64,000 nt of DNA. Origin: Fremontodendron californicum (Eukaryota; Streptophyta; Magnoliopsida; Malvales; Malvaceae). The notes below the pieces were generated by a model. That model was not told where the DNA came from and did no database searches. It worked only from the letters and a program-made list of their open reading frames with translations. The position numbers were made by a program, and so were the translations under genes. Shown here piece after piece: positions 54,601 to 64,000 of this stretch. Within the stretch, counting starts at the first letter, position 1; each line of letters starts with the position of its first letter. The stretch is from positions 32,026,301-32,090,300 of the forward strand of contig JAULJL010000003.1 in the NCBI GenBank assembly GCA_030761205.1. The letters are read 5' to 3'.

Positions 54601-55650
54601 CATCGGTGTTTTTATTTGAGTATAGCTAGTTTTATTTTTATTTTTTAAATTATTGATTTTTATTTTATTATTTACCAAAATACTTCGGTTTTACAATGGA
54701 TGAAAAAAAAATTTATACAAGGAAAGTCGCCATGACAGATAGCGACTTCCCTTAAATAATTGAAAAAAAAAAAACAAATTATACATGAAAAAGTCGTCAC
54801 TCTAATTTTTTTTTTAAAGTTGGGAAGTCGTCATCCAGGGTGGCGACTTCCCAACATATATATATATGTATATATATTAAATAATAAATAATAAAATTAA
54901 AAATTATATAATTTATAATTTTAAAAAATAAAAATAAAAATTTAATAAATTTTAAATTAAAAAATTAAAAAATAACAATTTACAAATTTTTTAAAAATTA
55001 TACAAAATTTGTTTATACAATTTCTATAATTTTTTTTAACTGTATGTATAAAATTTATATATTTTTTTAACGGTATGTATACTATAATTGTATGTATAAC
55101 GGTATTATTGTTGATGCGAACTTTCCCTCGATATACCGAATTGATAAGGACATTTTCGACGGTTATGACCTTTATTCCTGCATAATCCACAACGCTTTGA
55201 TTGATCTTTCTCCCGGAGGTCCATTTTATTACGAATAAGAGTTGAAAGAATCCGATTGATATTACGATAAATCATCAATATTTTAAAAAAAAAATTTGTA
55301 AATTGTTTTTTTTTTAATTTTTAATTTTTTAAAATTATAAATTATAAATTTTATATTTTAAAATTTATTATTTAATATATATATGTTGGGAAGTCGCCAC
55401 CCTGACTTCCCAACGTTAAAAAAAAAAAAATTAATGTTGGGTGGCGACTTTTTCATGTATAATTTGTTTTTTTTTTTTTTTTCAATTATTTAAGGGAAGT
55501 CGCCATTTGCCATGGCGACTTCCCTTGTATAATTTTTTTTTTTCATCCGTTGTAAAAACGGAATATTTTGGTAAATTAAAAAGAAATCAGTAATTTGAAA
55601 AATAAAAATAAAATTAGCTACATTCAAATAAATTTGTCCAAGCTATCTAC
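54601..55650. mobile_element. Fold-back MULE derivative with long inverted repeats
   Basis: 54610-54930 and 55310-55640 are inverted copies containing 'ggaaagtcgccat', 'gaagtcgcca..ctgg' and 'tttaccaaaata' blocks, i.e. terminal inverted repeats of about 300 bp. Between them lies a piece of MULE transposase on the minus strand. A long TIR with a MULE fragment points to a Mutator-like element. Target duplications were not resolved in the AT-rich flanks. Confidence 0.65.
55110..55215 (-). pseudogene. MULE transposase C-terminal zinc-knuckle fragment
   Basis: The minus strand reads SKRCGLCRNKGHNRRKCP: C-x2-C-x4-H-x4-C, the knuckle that ends MuDR-type (SWIM) transposases. The frame is open for only about 50 codons and has no upstream domains. 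The longer overlapping minus ORF (54957-55190) is in another frame and is not the protein. Confidence 0.65.
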
Positions 55651-55829
55651 TATATATTAAAATTGAGTATGTGAGATTCAAAGAGAATTTTTGAAATAAA
55701 TTAGGGATAATTTCGTCTTGTTATATAACACCAAAAAAACAATGGATTCCACCTCGCCATGTGTTGTGCTCCTTTGCTCGACACGTGGCATTTTTTTTTT
55801 AGTTTTTATTTTATTTTATTGTGAAGTAT

Positions 55830-57160
55830 TTAAAGGGGTTGGTTCACACATTAACTCACAGGTCAATTTAGGATCCGTAATTGACCCGTTCGGGAAAAAA
55901 ATATAAAAATATAAAAAAATAAATTTTATTAATTATTTTTAGTCTTTTTAGATTTTAGTTTCTTATTTTATTTTAAATCATATATTTAAAGGGATTGGTC
56001 TGCACGTTGACTCGCGAGTCAATTTAGGATCCGTACTCAACCAATACGAAAAAAAGTTAATTTTTTTTATTTTAATTTTAAACGATGTATTTCAAAGAAT
56101 TGGCCCATACATTGACTCGCGGGTCGATTTAGGATCCGTACTCGACCTACTCGGGAAAAAAATAAAATAAAAAATTATTTTATCAATTAGTTTTATTTTT
56201 TATTTTATTTTTAAATGATGTATTTGAAAAGGTTGGTCCGCACGTTGACTCGCGTGTCGATTTAGGATCCGTACCCGACCGAAAAAAAATTAAAAAAAGA
56301 AATTTATTTTATTAATTATTTTTGTTTTAATTTTAAATAATGTATTTAAAGGGGTTGGTCCGCACAATGACTCGTGGGTCGATTTAGGATCCGTACCCGA
56401 CCCGCTCGAGAAAAAAATAAAATAAAAAAAATATATATATATTTTTTTAAATGATGTATTTAAAGAGGTTGGTCCGCACGTTGGCCCGCGGGTCGATTTA
56501 GGATTTGTACCTGACCGTCTTGGGAAAAAAAATTAAAAAAAGAATTATTTTATTAATTATTTTAATTTTAATTTTAAATGATGTATTTAAAGGGGTTGGT
56601 CCGCACGTTGACTCGCGGGTGGTTTAGGATCTGTACCTGATCCGCTCGGGAAAAAATAAAAAAATATTTTATTAATTATTTTTATTTTATTTTTAAATGA
56701 TGTATTTAAAGAGGTTGGTCTATATGTTGACTCGCGTGTCAATTTAGGATCCGTACCCGACCGTCTCGGGAAAAAAATTAAAAAAAAGAAATTTATTTTA
56801 TTAATTATTTTATTTTAATTTTAAATGATGTATTTGAAGTGGTTGGTGCGCACGTTGACTCACAAGTCGATTTAGGATCCGTACCAAATCCGCTCGAAAA
56901 AAAATTTAAAAATATATTATTTTATTAATTAAATTTTTTAATTTTAAATGATGTATTTAAAGGGATTGGTCCGCATGTTGACTTGCGGGGTGGTTTAAAA
57001 TCTGTGACCCGAGCCGCTAGGGTAAAGTAAATAAATAAATAAATTTTACTAATTATTTTAATTTTAAATGATGTATTTTAAAAGGATTGATCAGCACGTT
57101 GACTAGCGAGTCGATTTAAGATCCGTATCCGACCCGCTTGGGAAATAAAATTAAAAACGA
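55830..57160. repeat. About 120-bp tandem array, 11 degenerate units
   Basis: Each unit has 'ggttggtccgcacgttgactcgcgggtcgatttaggatccgtacccgacc' type sequence followed by an A/T-rich half ending 'ttttaaatgatgtatttaaa'. Cores start near 55836, 55990, 56097, 56230, 56352, 56465, 56593, 56711, 56839, 56961 and 57082. Spacing varies (about 105-152 bp) and units differ by 10-20%, so the array is old. No ORF runs through it. Confidence 0.85.
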
Positions 57161-57650
57161 ACTTGCTGCTAACCTATGTGAAAAAATCGATTATACGAGA
57201 GAATAAAATACAAATCACAATTTTATTTTCTTATTTTTCATTTATTATTTTTTATCTCCTATAAATAAAAATATACACTATACATTAAAGTCTAAATATT
57301 TTTCAAAAATACATATAAATAACATTTGAAAATGTATTTGTATTATGTAATTTATAAATAAACAGTTATCATAAATTTAATTTTAATTAAAAATGATTAT
57401 ATTAATATTATTACAATTTAAAAATATAATATTTAAATAAATTATTATTATTTAATAAAATATAAATATAAATTAATTTATTATTATTAATTAATTAAAA
57501 AGTATTAAAAATTAAAATACCGATGGGGCTTTTTTCTAGTATGTTTCTAATTTATGAGTTTGGTTCTCATCCAATATTTTTTTGTTTATTATTTTATAAT
57601 ATATTTTTAATCATCTTTCATGATTTTGATTTTCGCAATTCATACTAAAC
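57161..57650. other. AT-rich spacer
   Basis: Nothing recognised. Confidence 0.5.
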
Positions 57651-58140
57651 CCAAAAGCATTGGAGGGATATAATCGGTTTTTTTATTTGAATATAGCCAA
57701 TTTTTTTTTTTTTATTTATCGAAATACAGATGTTGCAAAATTAATGACTGAAATCCTCTTGTTTTAAAACATGTTTGGAAATCGCCATGGTTGATGGCAA
57801 TTTTCCAGCATGTTTTCAAAATTTTTTATAAAACTACAAGGGAAATTGCCATCCCCATGACGATTTTCCTTGTATATTTTTTACAAATTAAAAAAAAAAA
57901 ACACACAAGAAAAATCGCCGGTTTTTTTATCACAATATAGCTAAAAAAAGTTTTTTTTACCAAAATACCGTTGTTTCGAAGATTAATTCTCAAAATCTGC
58001 TTGTTTTAAAACCAGCGGGGAAATTGCCATCCCCCATGGCAATTTCTCAAGGTAAAATTTTCAAAAAATTTCAAAATACACCAAGGAAAATCGCCATGGG
58101 GGTGGCGGTTTCCCTTGTTTTTTTTTTTACTTAAACTTAA
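57651..58140. mobile_element. Repeats related to the MULE inverted repeats
   Basis: Two similar blocks (about 57680-57890 and 57925-58120) with 'tttttttatttgaatatagcca', 'accgaaatac', 'aaatcgccatgg' and 'ggaaattgccatcccc'. They resemble the ends of 54601-55650 and may be the left terminal region of the MULE whose transposase begins at 59590. Confidence 0.5.
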
Positions 58141-58830
58141 AAGTCCAATGGTTAGGAATAAAAAATTTGCAAATTTGTTTTTAAAATTTGTATTTTAATT
58201 TTAAAAATTACAAATTAAATAAATAAAAAAATATCTTGGTTTGTTTTTTTTTTTTAAATATATATTAAAATTTTTTAATTTTTTAATTTTATAAAAAATA
58301 AAATTTTATTTATTATTAAAATTTTAGAAGAAATAAAATTTTATTTCTTATTTAAGTTTTATATGTGAGATCTGTAACAAACGGGTATAAAAAAAATTAA
58401 AAAAAAATTATCTTGGTTTATTTTTAGTTTTTTTTTATAAAATATATATACTAAAATTTTATAATTTATTTAATTTTTTAATCTTATAAAAAAATAATTT
58501 AATTTTTGTTGAAATTTTATAAAAAATAAAATAAAATATATTATTTTAATTTTATAAAAAGTAAAATTTTATTTCTTATTAAAATTATAAAAAAAAATAT
58601 TTCTTATTAAAATTTTCTATAATTTTTTTTTATTTCTTATTTAAATTTTATATAAAATACAATTTTATTTCTTATTAAAATTTTATTTTAAAAAAACGTA
58701 TTTCTTATTTAAATTTTATATAAATTAAAATTTGATTTGTTATTTAAATTTTCTGTAAAAATTAAATTAATTTCTTATTTGAATTTTATATAAAATTAAA
58801 TTTTATTTATTATTTTAATTTTATGCTTTA
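58141..58830. other. AT-rich spacer with repeated 'aaattttatttcttatt'
   Basis: A degenerate short-period repeat 'ttattaaaattttat' covers most of it. No gene. Confidence 0.5.
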
Positions 58831-59330
58831 GAAAATATTGGAATTGGATTCTTTCTGCAATGGATGGGACTAATGATTTAGGGTTAGGGTTTCAGCTATT
58901 TTTCAGTGAATCAAATCCTGTAGAAAATATTGGAATTGAATTCCTTCTGCAATGGATAGGACTATTGACCAGATTTAGGGTTAGGGTTAGGGTTTTAGCT
59001 ATTTTTCAGTCAATAAAATGCTGTAGAAAATATTGGAATTGGATTTCTTCTGCAATGGATGGGACTATTGACCAGATTTAGGGTTAGGGTTACAGCTATT
59101 TTTCAGTCAATCAAATGCTGCAGAAAATATTGGAATTGAATTACTTTTTCAATGGATGGGACTAATGACTTAGGGTTAGGGATAGGTTTCAGCTATTTTT
59201 CAGTCAATCAAATGCTGCAGAAAATATTGGAATTGGATTCCTTCTGCAATGGATGAGACTATTGGACAGTCTGGTACAAAGGATAAGATTTATCATCAGT
59301 TTTTGCATTGAATGAGTTATCAGTTTTTCA
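58831..59330 (+). repeat. 92-103-bp tandem repeat with telomere-like TTTAGGG sub-motifs
   Basis: Units begin at 58831, 58923, 59026, 59123 and 59220 ('gaaaatattggaattg...ctgcaatggatgggact...tttagggttaggg...cagctatttttcagtcaatcaaatgctg'). One to three TTAGGG-type repeats sit in the middle of each of the first four. It lies 260 bp upstream of the MULE transposase ORF. Confidence 0.85.
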
Positions 59331-59589
59331 GTCAATTAACCCTAGCCAGAAAATGGGAATTAGATTCCATCATGTACAAAGGATGTGATTTGTCATCCGG
59401 TACAACATAATGAACCATTATAAATTCATAATACTGATGAAGGTTTACAATAACCCCTACAGCAGTTTCTCAATTAGATTTTTTCTGAGTGCTAATACCT
59501 CCTCATTCTCATCTTTCTTTATTTCTTCTTTCTTTTACTGAGTGATAATACCTCCATTCTCATCATTCTCGATTTCATTACTACACAAC

Positions 59590-60990
59590 ATGAGCAACAG
59601 AGTGATTACATTGGTCTACTATAATGGCCAAATTCATAATACTGACGAAGGTGCTACCTTTGATTGTGAACGTCCTAAAAGTTTTCGTGTTGATAAAGAC
59701 GTCATATTAGAGGAACTGAAGCTGAAAATTCATACAAAAATTAAAGATGGAAATAGAAAAAGAGTTTCAGAGATTAAGTATAGGCATCCTCTTTCTATTG
59801 GTGAAGGATGTGTCCGATATAGAACATTTCCACTTGAAGATGATGATGATGTCAGATGCATGTTTTATGCTCATGAGACATTTGCAAATGTTGGTGTACT
59901 TGAGTTATATGCTGACACAGAGGATGTTCACGATGATTGTGGGCCTTCAAATGTTCGCACTACAGAAAACTTTCCCACAGAAGATGATGATTCTGGGTCG
60001 TTCTATGTTCACACTACATATGACGTTCCCACAGAAGAAGTCGTTCTGCTATCTCAAGCTACAACGTTTCATAATTCATTAGTCTCACAAACAATTCCTA
60101 CTACCCTCGAAGATGAGCCAGCTAGTGTTGATCCTGTTCCTCCATTTGGAGTCCATGGTGAATATGTTGGTGACTTTAGTGAGCAGGAAGAGGATGCTGA
60201 ATTTGCAAGTGATGACAACAGTGATTCTGACCCAGACGTCGTCCCTGCTGAGATCAACACTCATGGAGATCTTCCCCCATATGAGGCTGCATCCCATATG
60301 CACATCCTGGATCTTGAGGCAATGCATGTGCCAGAATTTCCTGAGTATGCTCATACATTAGCTACACCTCTAACATTTGATCCATCTACAGTTGATCTGT
60401 GTGTTGGGTTACAATTTCCTACGAAAGAGGCTGTGCTTTCAGCTATTAAGCACTATAACATCAAAAACTATGTAGATTACAGAGTAATTGAATATGAGCA
60501 GACCAAATACTATGCCAAATGTCTAATGTATGGGAAAGGGTGCAATTGGAGAATAAGGGCAACTTTTATGAAAAAGAAACAGGCATGGGAGATTAGAAAA
60601 TATGAAGGGCCTCATACTTGCACATCGGGAAGGATTTCACAAGATCATTGCAAGTTAGATTCTAACATGACCTGCTCATGCATTTTGTCATTGGTCCAAG
60701 AAAATCCGGAGATCTCCGTTTCAGTCTTGATCGCTGAGATGCGAATCCGGTATGGATACATCACCTCCTATAAGAAAGCGTGGAAAGCAAAGCAAAAGGT
60801 AATTGTTCGAGTTTTTGGCGATTGAGATAGATCGTACAATGAGCTACCTAAATGGTTAGGTGCAATGCAACATTTCGTGCTTGGTACAATTGTGAAATTG
60901 CAAACTGTACCTGCATATCGCAGTGATCGACTGGTCCAGGGTAAGGGAATATTCCATCAACTCTTTCGGACATTTAAGTCGTGCACTGAA
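59590..60990 (+). pseudogene. MULE (MuDR-type) transposase, N-terminal part, truncated
   Basis: From the ATG at 59590 (MSNRVITLVYYNGQI). The N-terminal region resembles the PB1-like start of plant MULE proteins. An acidic linker follows, then the MuDR DNA-binding domain (LQFPTKEAVLSAIKHYNIKN, CLMYGKGCNWRIRA) and the start of the transposase region (AWKAKQKVIVRVFGD). TGA at 60823-60825 stands where the family has Trp (GDW); the frame then reads on as DRSYNELPKWLGAMQHF to about 60990. There it meets the LTR-like sequence starting at 60994. The DDE core and SWIM knuckle are missing, so it is a dead copy. Confidence 0.88.
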
Positions 60991-61699
60991 GGGTGTCGCA
61001 ACCTAAAAAATAACGAGTCTCATCGCAAGACTTTATTATCGTTAAGCGTGACATTAAAAAAAAAAAAGGAAGAAAAGTCGACTTAATTCCTCTAGAAAAA
61101 TGAAGGTTTTGAAAATGACCTTAAAAAAAACATGGAGTCGCCATCAATCTTTTTTAGCTAGGTGTGATCGGCCACCTATTAAAACCGGTTTTATAAAATA
61201 TTTTAAAAATTAATTAAAATATTTTTAAAACCAATTTCAAGTCTGCGTTTAAACCAGAGAAATCAAAGAAACGGGTTCGGGACTCGGTTACGTGCGGGGA
61301 AGGATTAGCACCCCCACAACGCCCGTATAAAAGGGTACCTTATTAATCGTGTGTTATCTCAAATCTCGGTAAAAAGTTGGTTTTAAATTTAGTATTTCAA
61401 ATTAATTCCCAATTTAAAGAAAAATAATTCTATTTTTAATTGAAAATGATCCGGAATTTATAAATTCAAAATTTTCCTATATTCCCCAACAAACGTGGCA
61501 AAATATAGAAACTTTTATTAGTTTTGGAAAACTTTCCGAATCATTCTCTTTTTTTTTTTTTTTTTTTTTTGAAAGAAAGATATTCCTTTATTAATGATAA
61601 TTGATGATATTCCTCCAGCAAACCCGGTAAAGAACTCATGAATTATTTTAACTCGAGAATATCTTTATTTTTTTATTGAAAAATCATTATCCTTTTGAA

Positions 61700-62240
61700 A
61701 ACATTTTAAAAGATATGAATATGTATATGTATGATATAAATAAAATAACATGGCATAATCTAAATAATATAATGCATCCTAAATGATATGATATAATTTA
61801 AATGCCTTATCATATTCTAAATGAAATGAAATGTCCTAAGTTATATGACATATTCTAAATGAATTGAAATATCCTAAGTAACATAATATATTCTATATGA
61901 AATGTAACATCCTAAATCATATGATATATTTTAAATGAAATAAAATATCCTAAATGACATAATATATATCCTAAATGAAATGACCTAGGTAACATAATAT
62001 ATTCTACATGAAATGACCTAGGTAACATAATATATTCTATATGAGATGAAATAATTTGAATGACATGGCAAATATGAATGATATGATATATAATTTAAAT
62101 GAAATAAAATATAAAATAATGCTACATATAATAAAATATAAAATAATACTATCATATAATATACATGAAAATAAAAATGAAAATAATAATGCATGAACAT
62201 AGTATATGCTAAATAATATGACAAAAAAAAAAACTAAATA
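61700..62240. repeat. Degenerate short tandem array in the probable LTR
   Basis: Repeats of 'cctaaatgaaatgatatattctaaatg' type with period near 25-40 bp. Confidence 0.6.
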
Positions 62241-63469
62241 AAAAGCATAGGATATCATGAAATATTCCAAATCATATAATAAACAATATAAAATAACTCA
62301 AAATCATAACAATATCATAGAAATTATCATAGCAAAAATTACATATCATATAAAATGCATGAATATAGAAAATGCAATGCATGAAAATGTATTTTTTCCT
62401 TTAATTAAGGAAATCCGTATATCTAAAAAAATATCCGGCTACCTTAGGAAAATATGTCAAATTAAATATTCTAAAACCAAAATACTTTGATTGTTTGAAA
62501 TTTTTTTGAAAAGCTTAGATTAAAAGTAAAAATTGGGCTAAATCTTTTTTAAAATGGCTCTAATTTCCTAAGTTTAAAATCCCGGACTTGACCACCCTTA
62601 ACCCGAGACTTAAAAATTCATTTTTAGAGTTTAAAAAGGCTTAGAAACTATCCAAAGTCAGTAGCTAAACTTCCTAATCAGCCCCCTCTAAGTAACTTAA
62701 CCAAAACAGAAAAATGATTTTCCTTCAAATTCAATTCTGACTCCACTGTCTAGTTTTAAGCCATGATTTTTTACCCTATTTTTAAAAATTCAAACAAATC
62801 TAAAATAAATACTGGAGACTCAGGACATGTAAAGCTACACGGGAAAAAATTAGCTTAATTTTTTTACTAAAGATGAATGCCCAAAAAAATCAGGAAAAAA
62901 CGAGTACTGGGTGAAAAAACTGCTTTGCCAAAATACATTTTTTGCCTTTGATAAAATCATTTAAAAATCAAAGTAAAAATATCTAAAACTCACAAAATGA
63001 CTCACAGATAGTAGCTAGGACTTTTTGAAAGTTAGATAAAAATTGTTTAAGTAAAAAAAAATCACAAAGGTAGAATAATCAATTTGACAAACCTTAATTT
63101 TCCACAAGTATGCTCAAGAGAGCTTGACTTTGAACCATTAATTGGCCTAAGTCATTAATCAAGTGGCATGAACATGAAATGCATGAAAAAATACAGCAAA
63201 TATGATGCATGAAATGCATGAGTTTAAACCTAAATGTCACAAAAAAATGCATGGCATCAATATAGTGACTTAGACCTAAATGAACTTGCATGGCATTTAA
63301 TGCAACCTAGGTCTAAAATGCACGAACATGCATGGCAAGATAAACCTAAACTAACATCTAAATATGCATGGCAATATCACAAACACGAGGCATGCTTAAA
63401 CCAAAAACTCAACCAAATATCATGCAAATACTAACCTATCAACTAACATAGCAAAAATGCAACACACAA

Positions 63470-63890
63470 TGCAAAACACATGGAGTAGCCGAATGGCCTC
63501 AAGCTCCAACAAGCATGGCATTTTCACAAACACTTGGTATACTTAAATTAAAAACTCAATCAAATGTCATGCAAATGCAAAACCTACCAACTAACATGGA
63601 AAAAATGCACATACAATGTAAAACACATGGAGTAGCCGAATGACCTCAAGCTCCAACAAGCATGGCATTTTCACAAACACTTGATATACTAACTTGCTCA
63701 ACTAAAATATAACATTCAAATCATGCAAACACAAAGTAGAAATACTAAAACCAAACAAGCATTTTCACAAACACTTGATATACTAACATGCTCAACTAAA
63801 ATATAACATTCAAATCATGCAAATACAAAATAGAAATACTAAAACCAAACAAGCATTTTCACAAACACTTGATATACTAAATATAAAACA
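63470..63890. repeat. Two interleaved tandem repeats in the probable LTR
   Basis: A ~150-bp unit (from about 63473 and 63623, 'aaaacacatggagtagccgaatg') is followed by a ~92-bp unit seen about 2.3 times ('agcattttcacaaacacttgatatactaa...taaaaccaaaca', from about 63660, 63757 and 63849). Both share 'tttcacaaacacttg'. Confidence 0.75.
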
Positions 63891-64000
63891 TCAACAAATT
63901 TAAACATTATGAAAACAGAAAATAAAAAATGCAAGAACATGATATGTAAATCATAAATGGCAACAAAAAAAGCAACCAAATTAAAACATGATTCAAATAT

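Larger units (their letters stand above)
60994..64000. mobile_element. Probable long LTR of a gypsy-type element, running off the right edge
   Basis: Starts TGTCGCAACC directly after the broken MULE frame and has no coding capacity for 3 kb. A GC-richer block ('gggttcgggactcgg...gattagcacccccacaacgcccg', about 61270-61330) looks like a conserved LTR segment of the Tat/Ogre kind, from memory. Later parts are tandem repeats. Partner LTR and target duplication lie outside the window, so this is provisional. Confidence 0.5.

Noticed and set aside
55830..57160. CRISPR-like array
   Set aside because: Units are ~120 bp, degenerate, with repetitive AT-rich spacers in a plant genome. It is a tandem satellite-like repeat.
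58880..59180. Telomere or interstitial telomere tract
   Set aside because: Only one to three TTTAGGG units per ~97-bp repeat; not a telomeric array.
61990..62490. Short Tyr/Phe/Ile-rich ORFs in both strands
   Set aside because: Translation of AT-rich degenerate repeats.

Overview
The window is AT-rich nuclear DNA from a flowering plant, most likely a eudicot (rosid-like gene content; the species cannot be named from sequence alone). It has multi-exon genes with GT-AG introns, plant-type Ty1-copia, Ty3-gypsy (Athila-like), LINE, CACTA, MULE, hAT and Helitron elements, and no operons, CRISPR arrays, rRNA or functional tRNA genes.

The host-gene backbone is a same-strand tandem array of terpene synthase (TPS) copies. 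Psi-TPS-A (1-1335) and psi-TPS-B (25317-26576 plus 29830-29895) are relics: duplicated upstream units with CACGTG G-boxes, intron-1 sequence and a scrap of exon 2. TPS-C (33499-38463) reads as a complete seven-exon gene for a 605-residue class I TPS with RPx8W, RxR, DDxxD and NSE/DTE motifs and an N-terminal extension that looks like a plastid transit peptide. Psi-TPS-D (47650-52455) is a close paralogue with the same exon lengths, broken by a 1-nt deletion in exon 1 and a hAT-type MITE in exon 7; it also carries a 94-bp duplication that doubles the exon-3 acceptor.

Mobile DNA fills the rest. At 1703-7636 lie GGCCC-rich and Helitron repeats and a CACTA element with captured host exons. At 8084-21499 a gag-only copia-type element (TR-GAG, minus strand) is split by a young 10-kb Athila-like element (8955-19017). 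That inner element has no pol. It carries a degenerate gag-like ORF and a cassette with two unexpected intact ORFs: a protein resembling the nucleic-acid-binding/silencing-suppressor proteins of carla- and vitiviruses (12914-13450), and an intronless LOG-type cytokinin-activating phosphoribohydrolase (13939-14586). Each start codon follows a strong splice-acceptor-like tract, and copies of the element's own pre-polypurine sequence flank the cassette. This is the most striking system in the window.

A 5'-truncated LINE (26577-29830) sits in psi-TPS-B. A 5.1-kb Ty1-copia element with near-identical LTRs (42244-47363) sits 286 bp upstream of psi-TPS-D. From 53.5 kb onward there are MULE remnants with long inverted repeats, an ~120-bp tandem array, a truncated MULE transposase (59590-60990), and what looks like the start of a long LTR running off the right edge.
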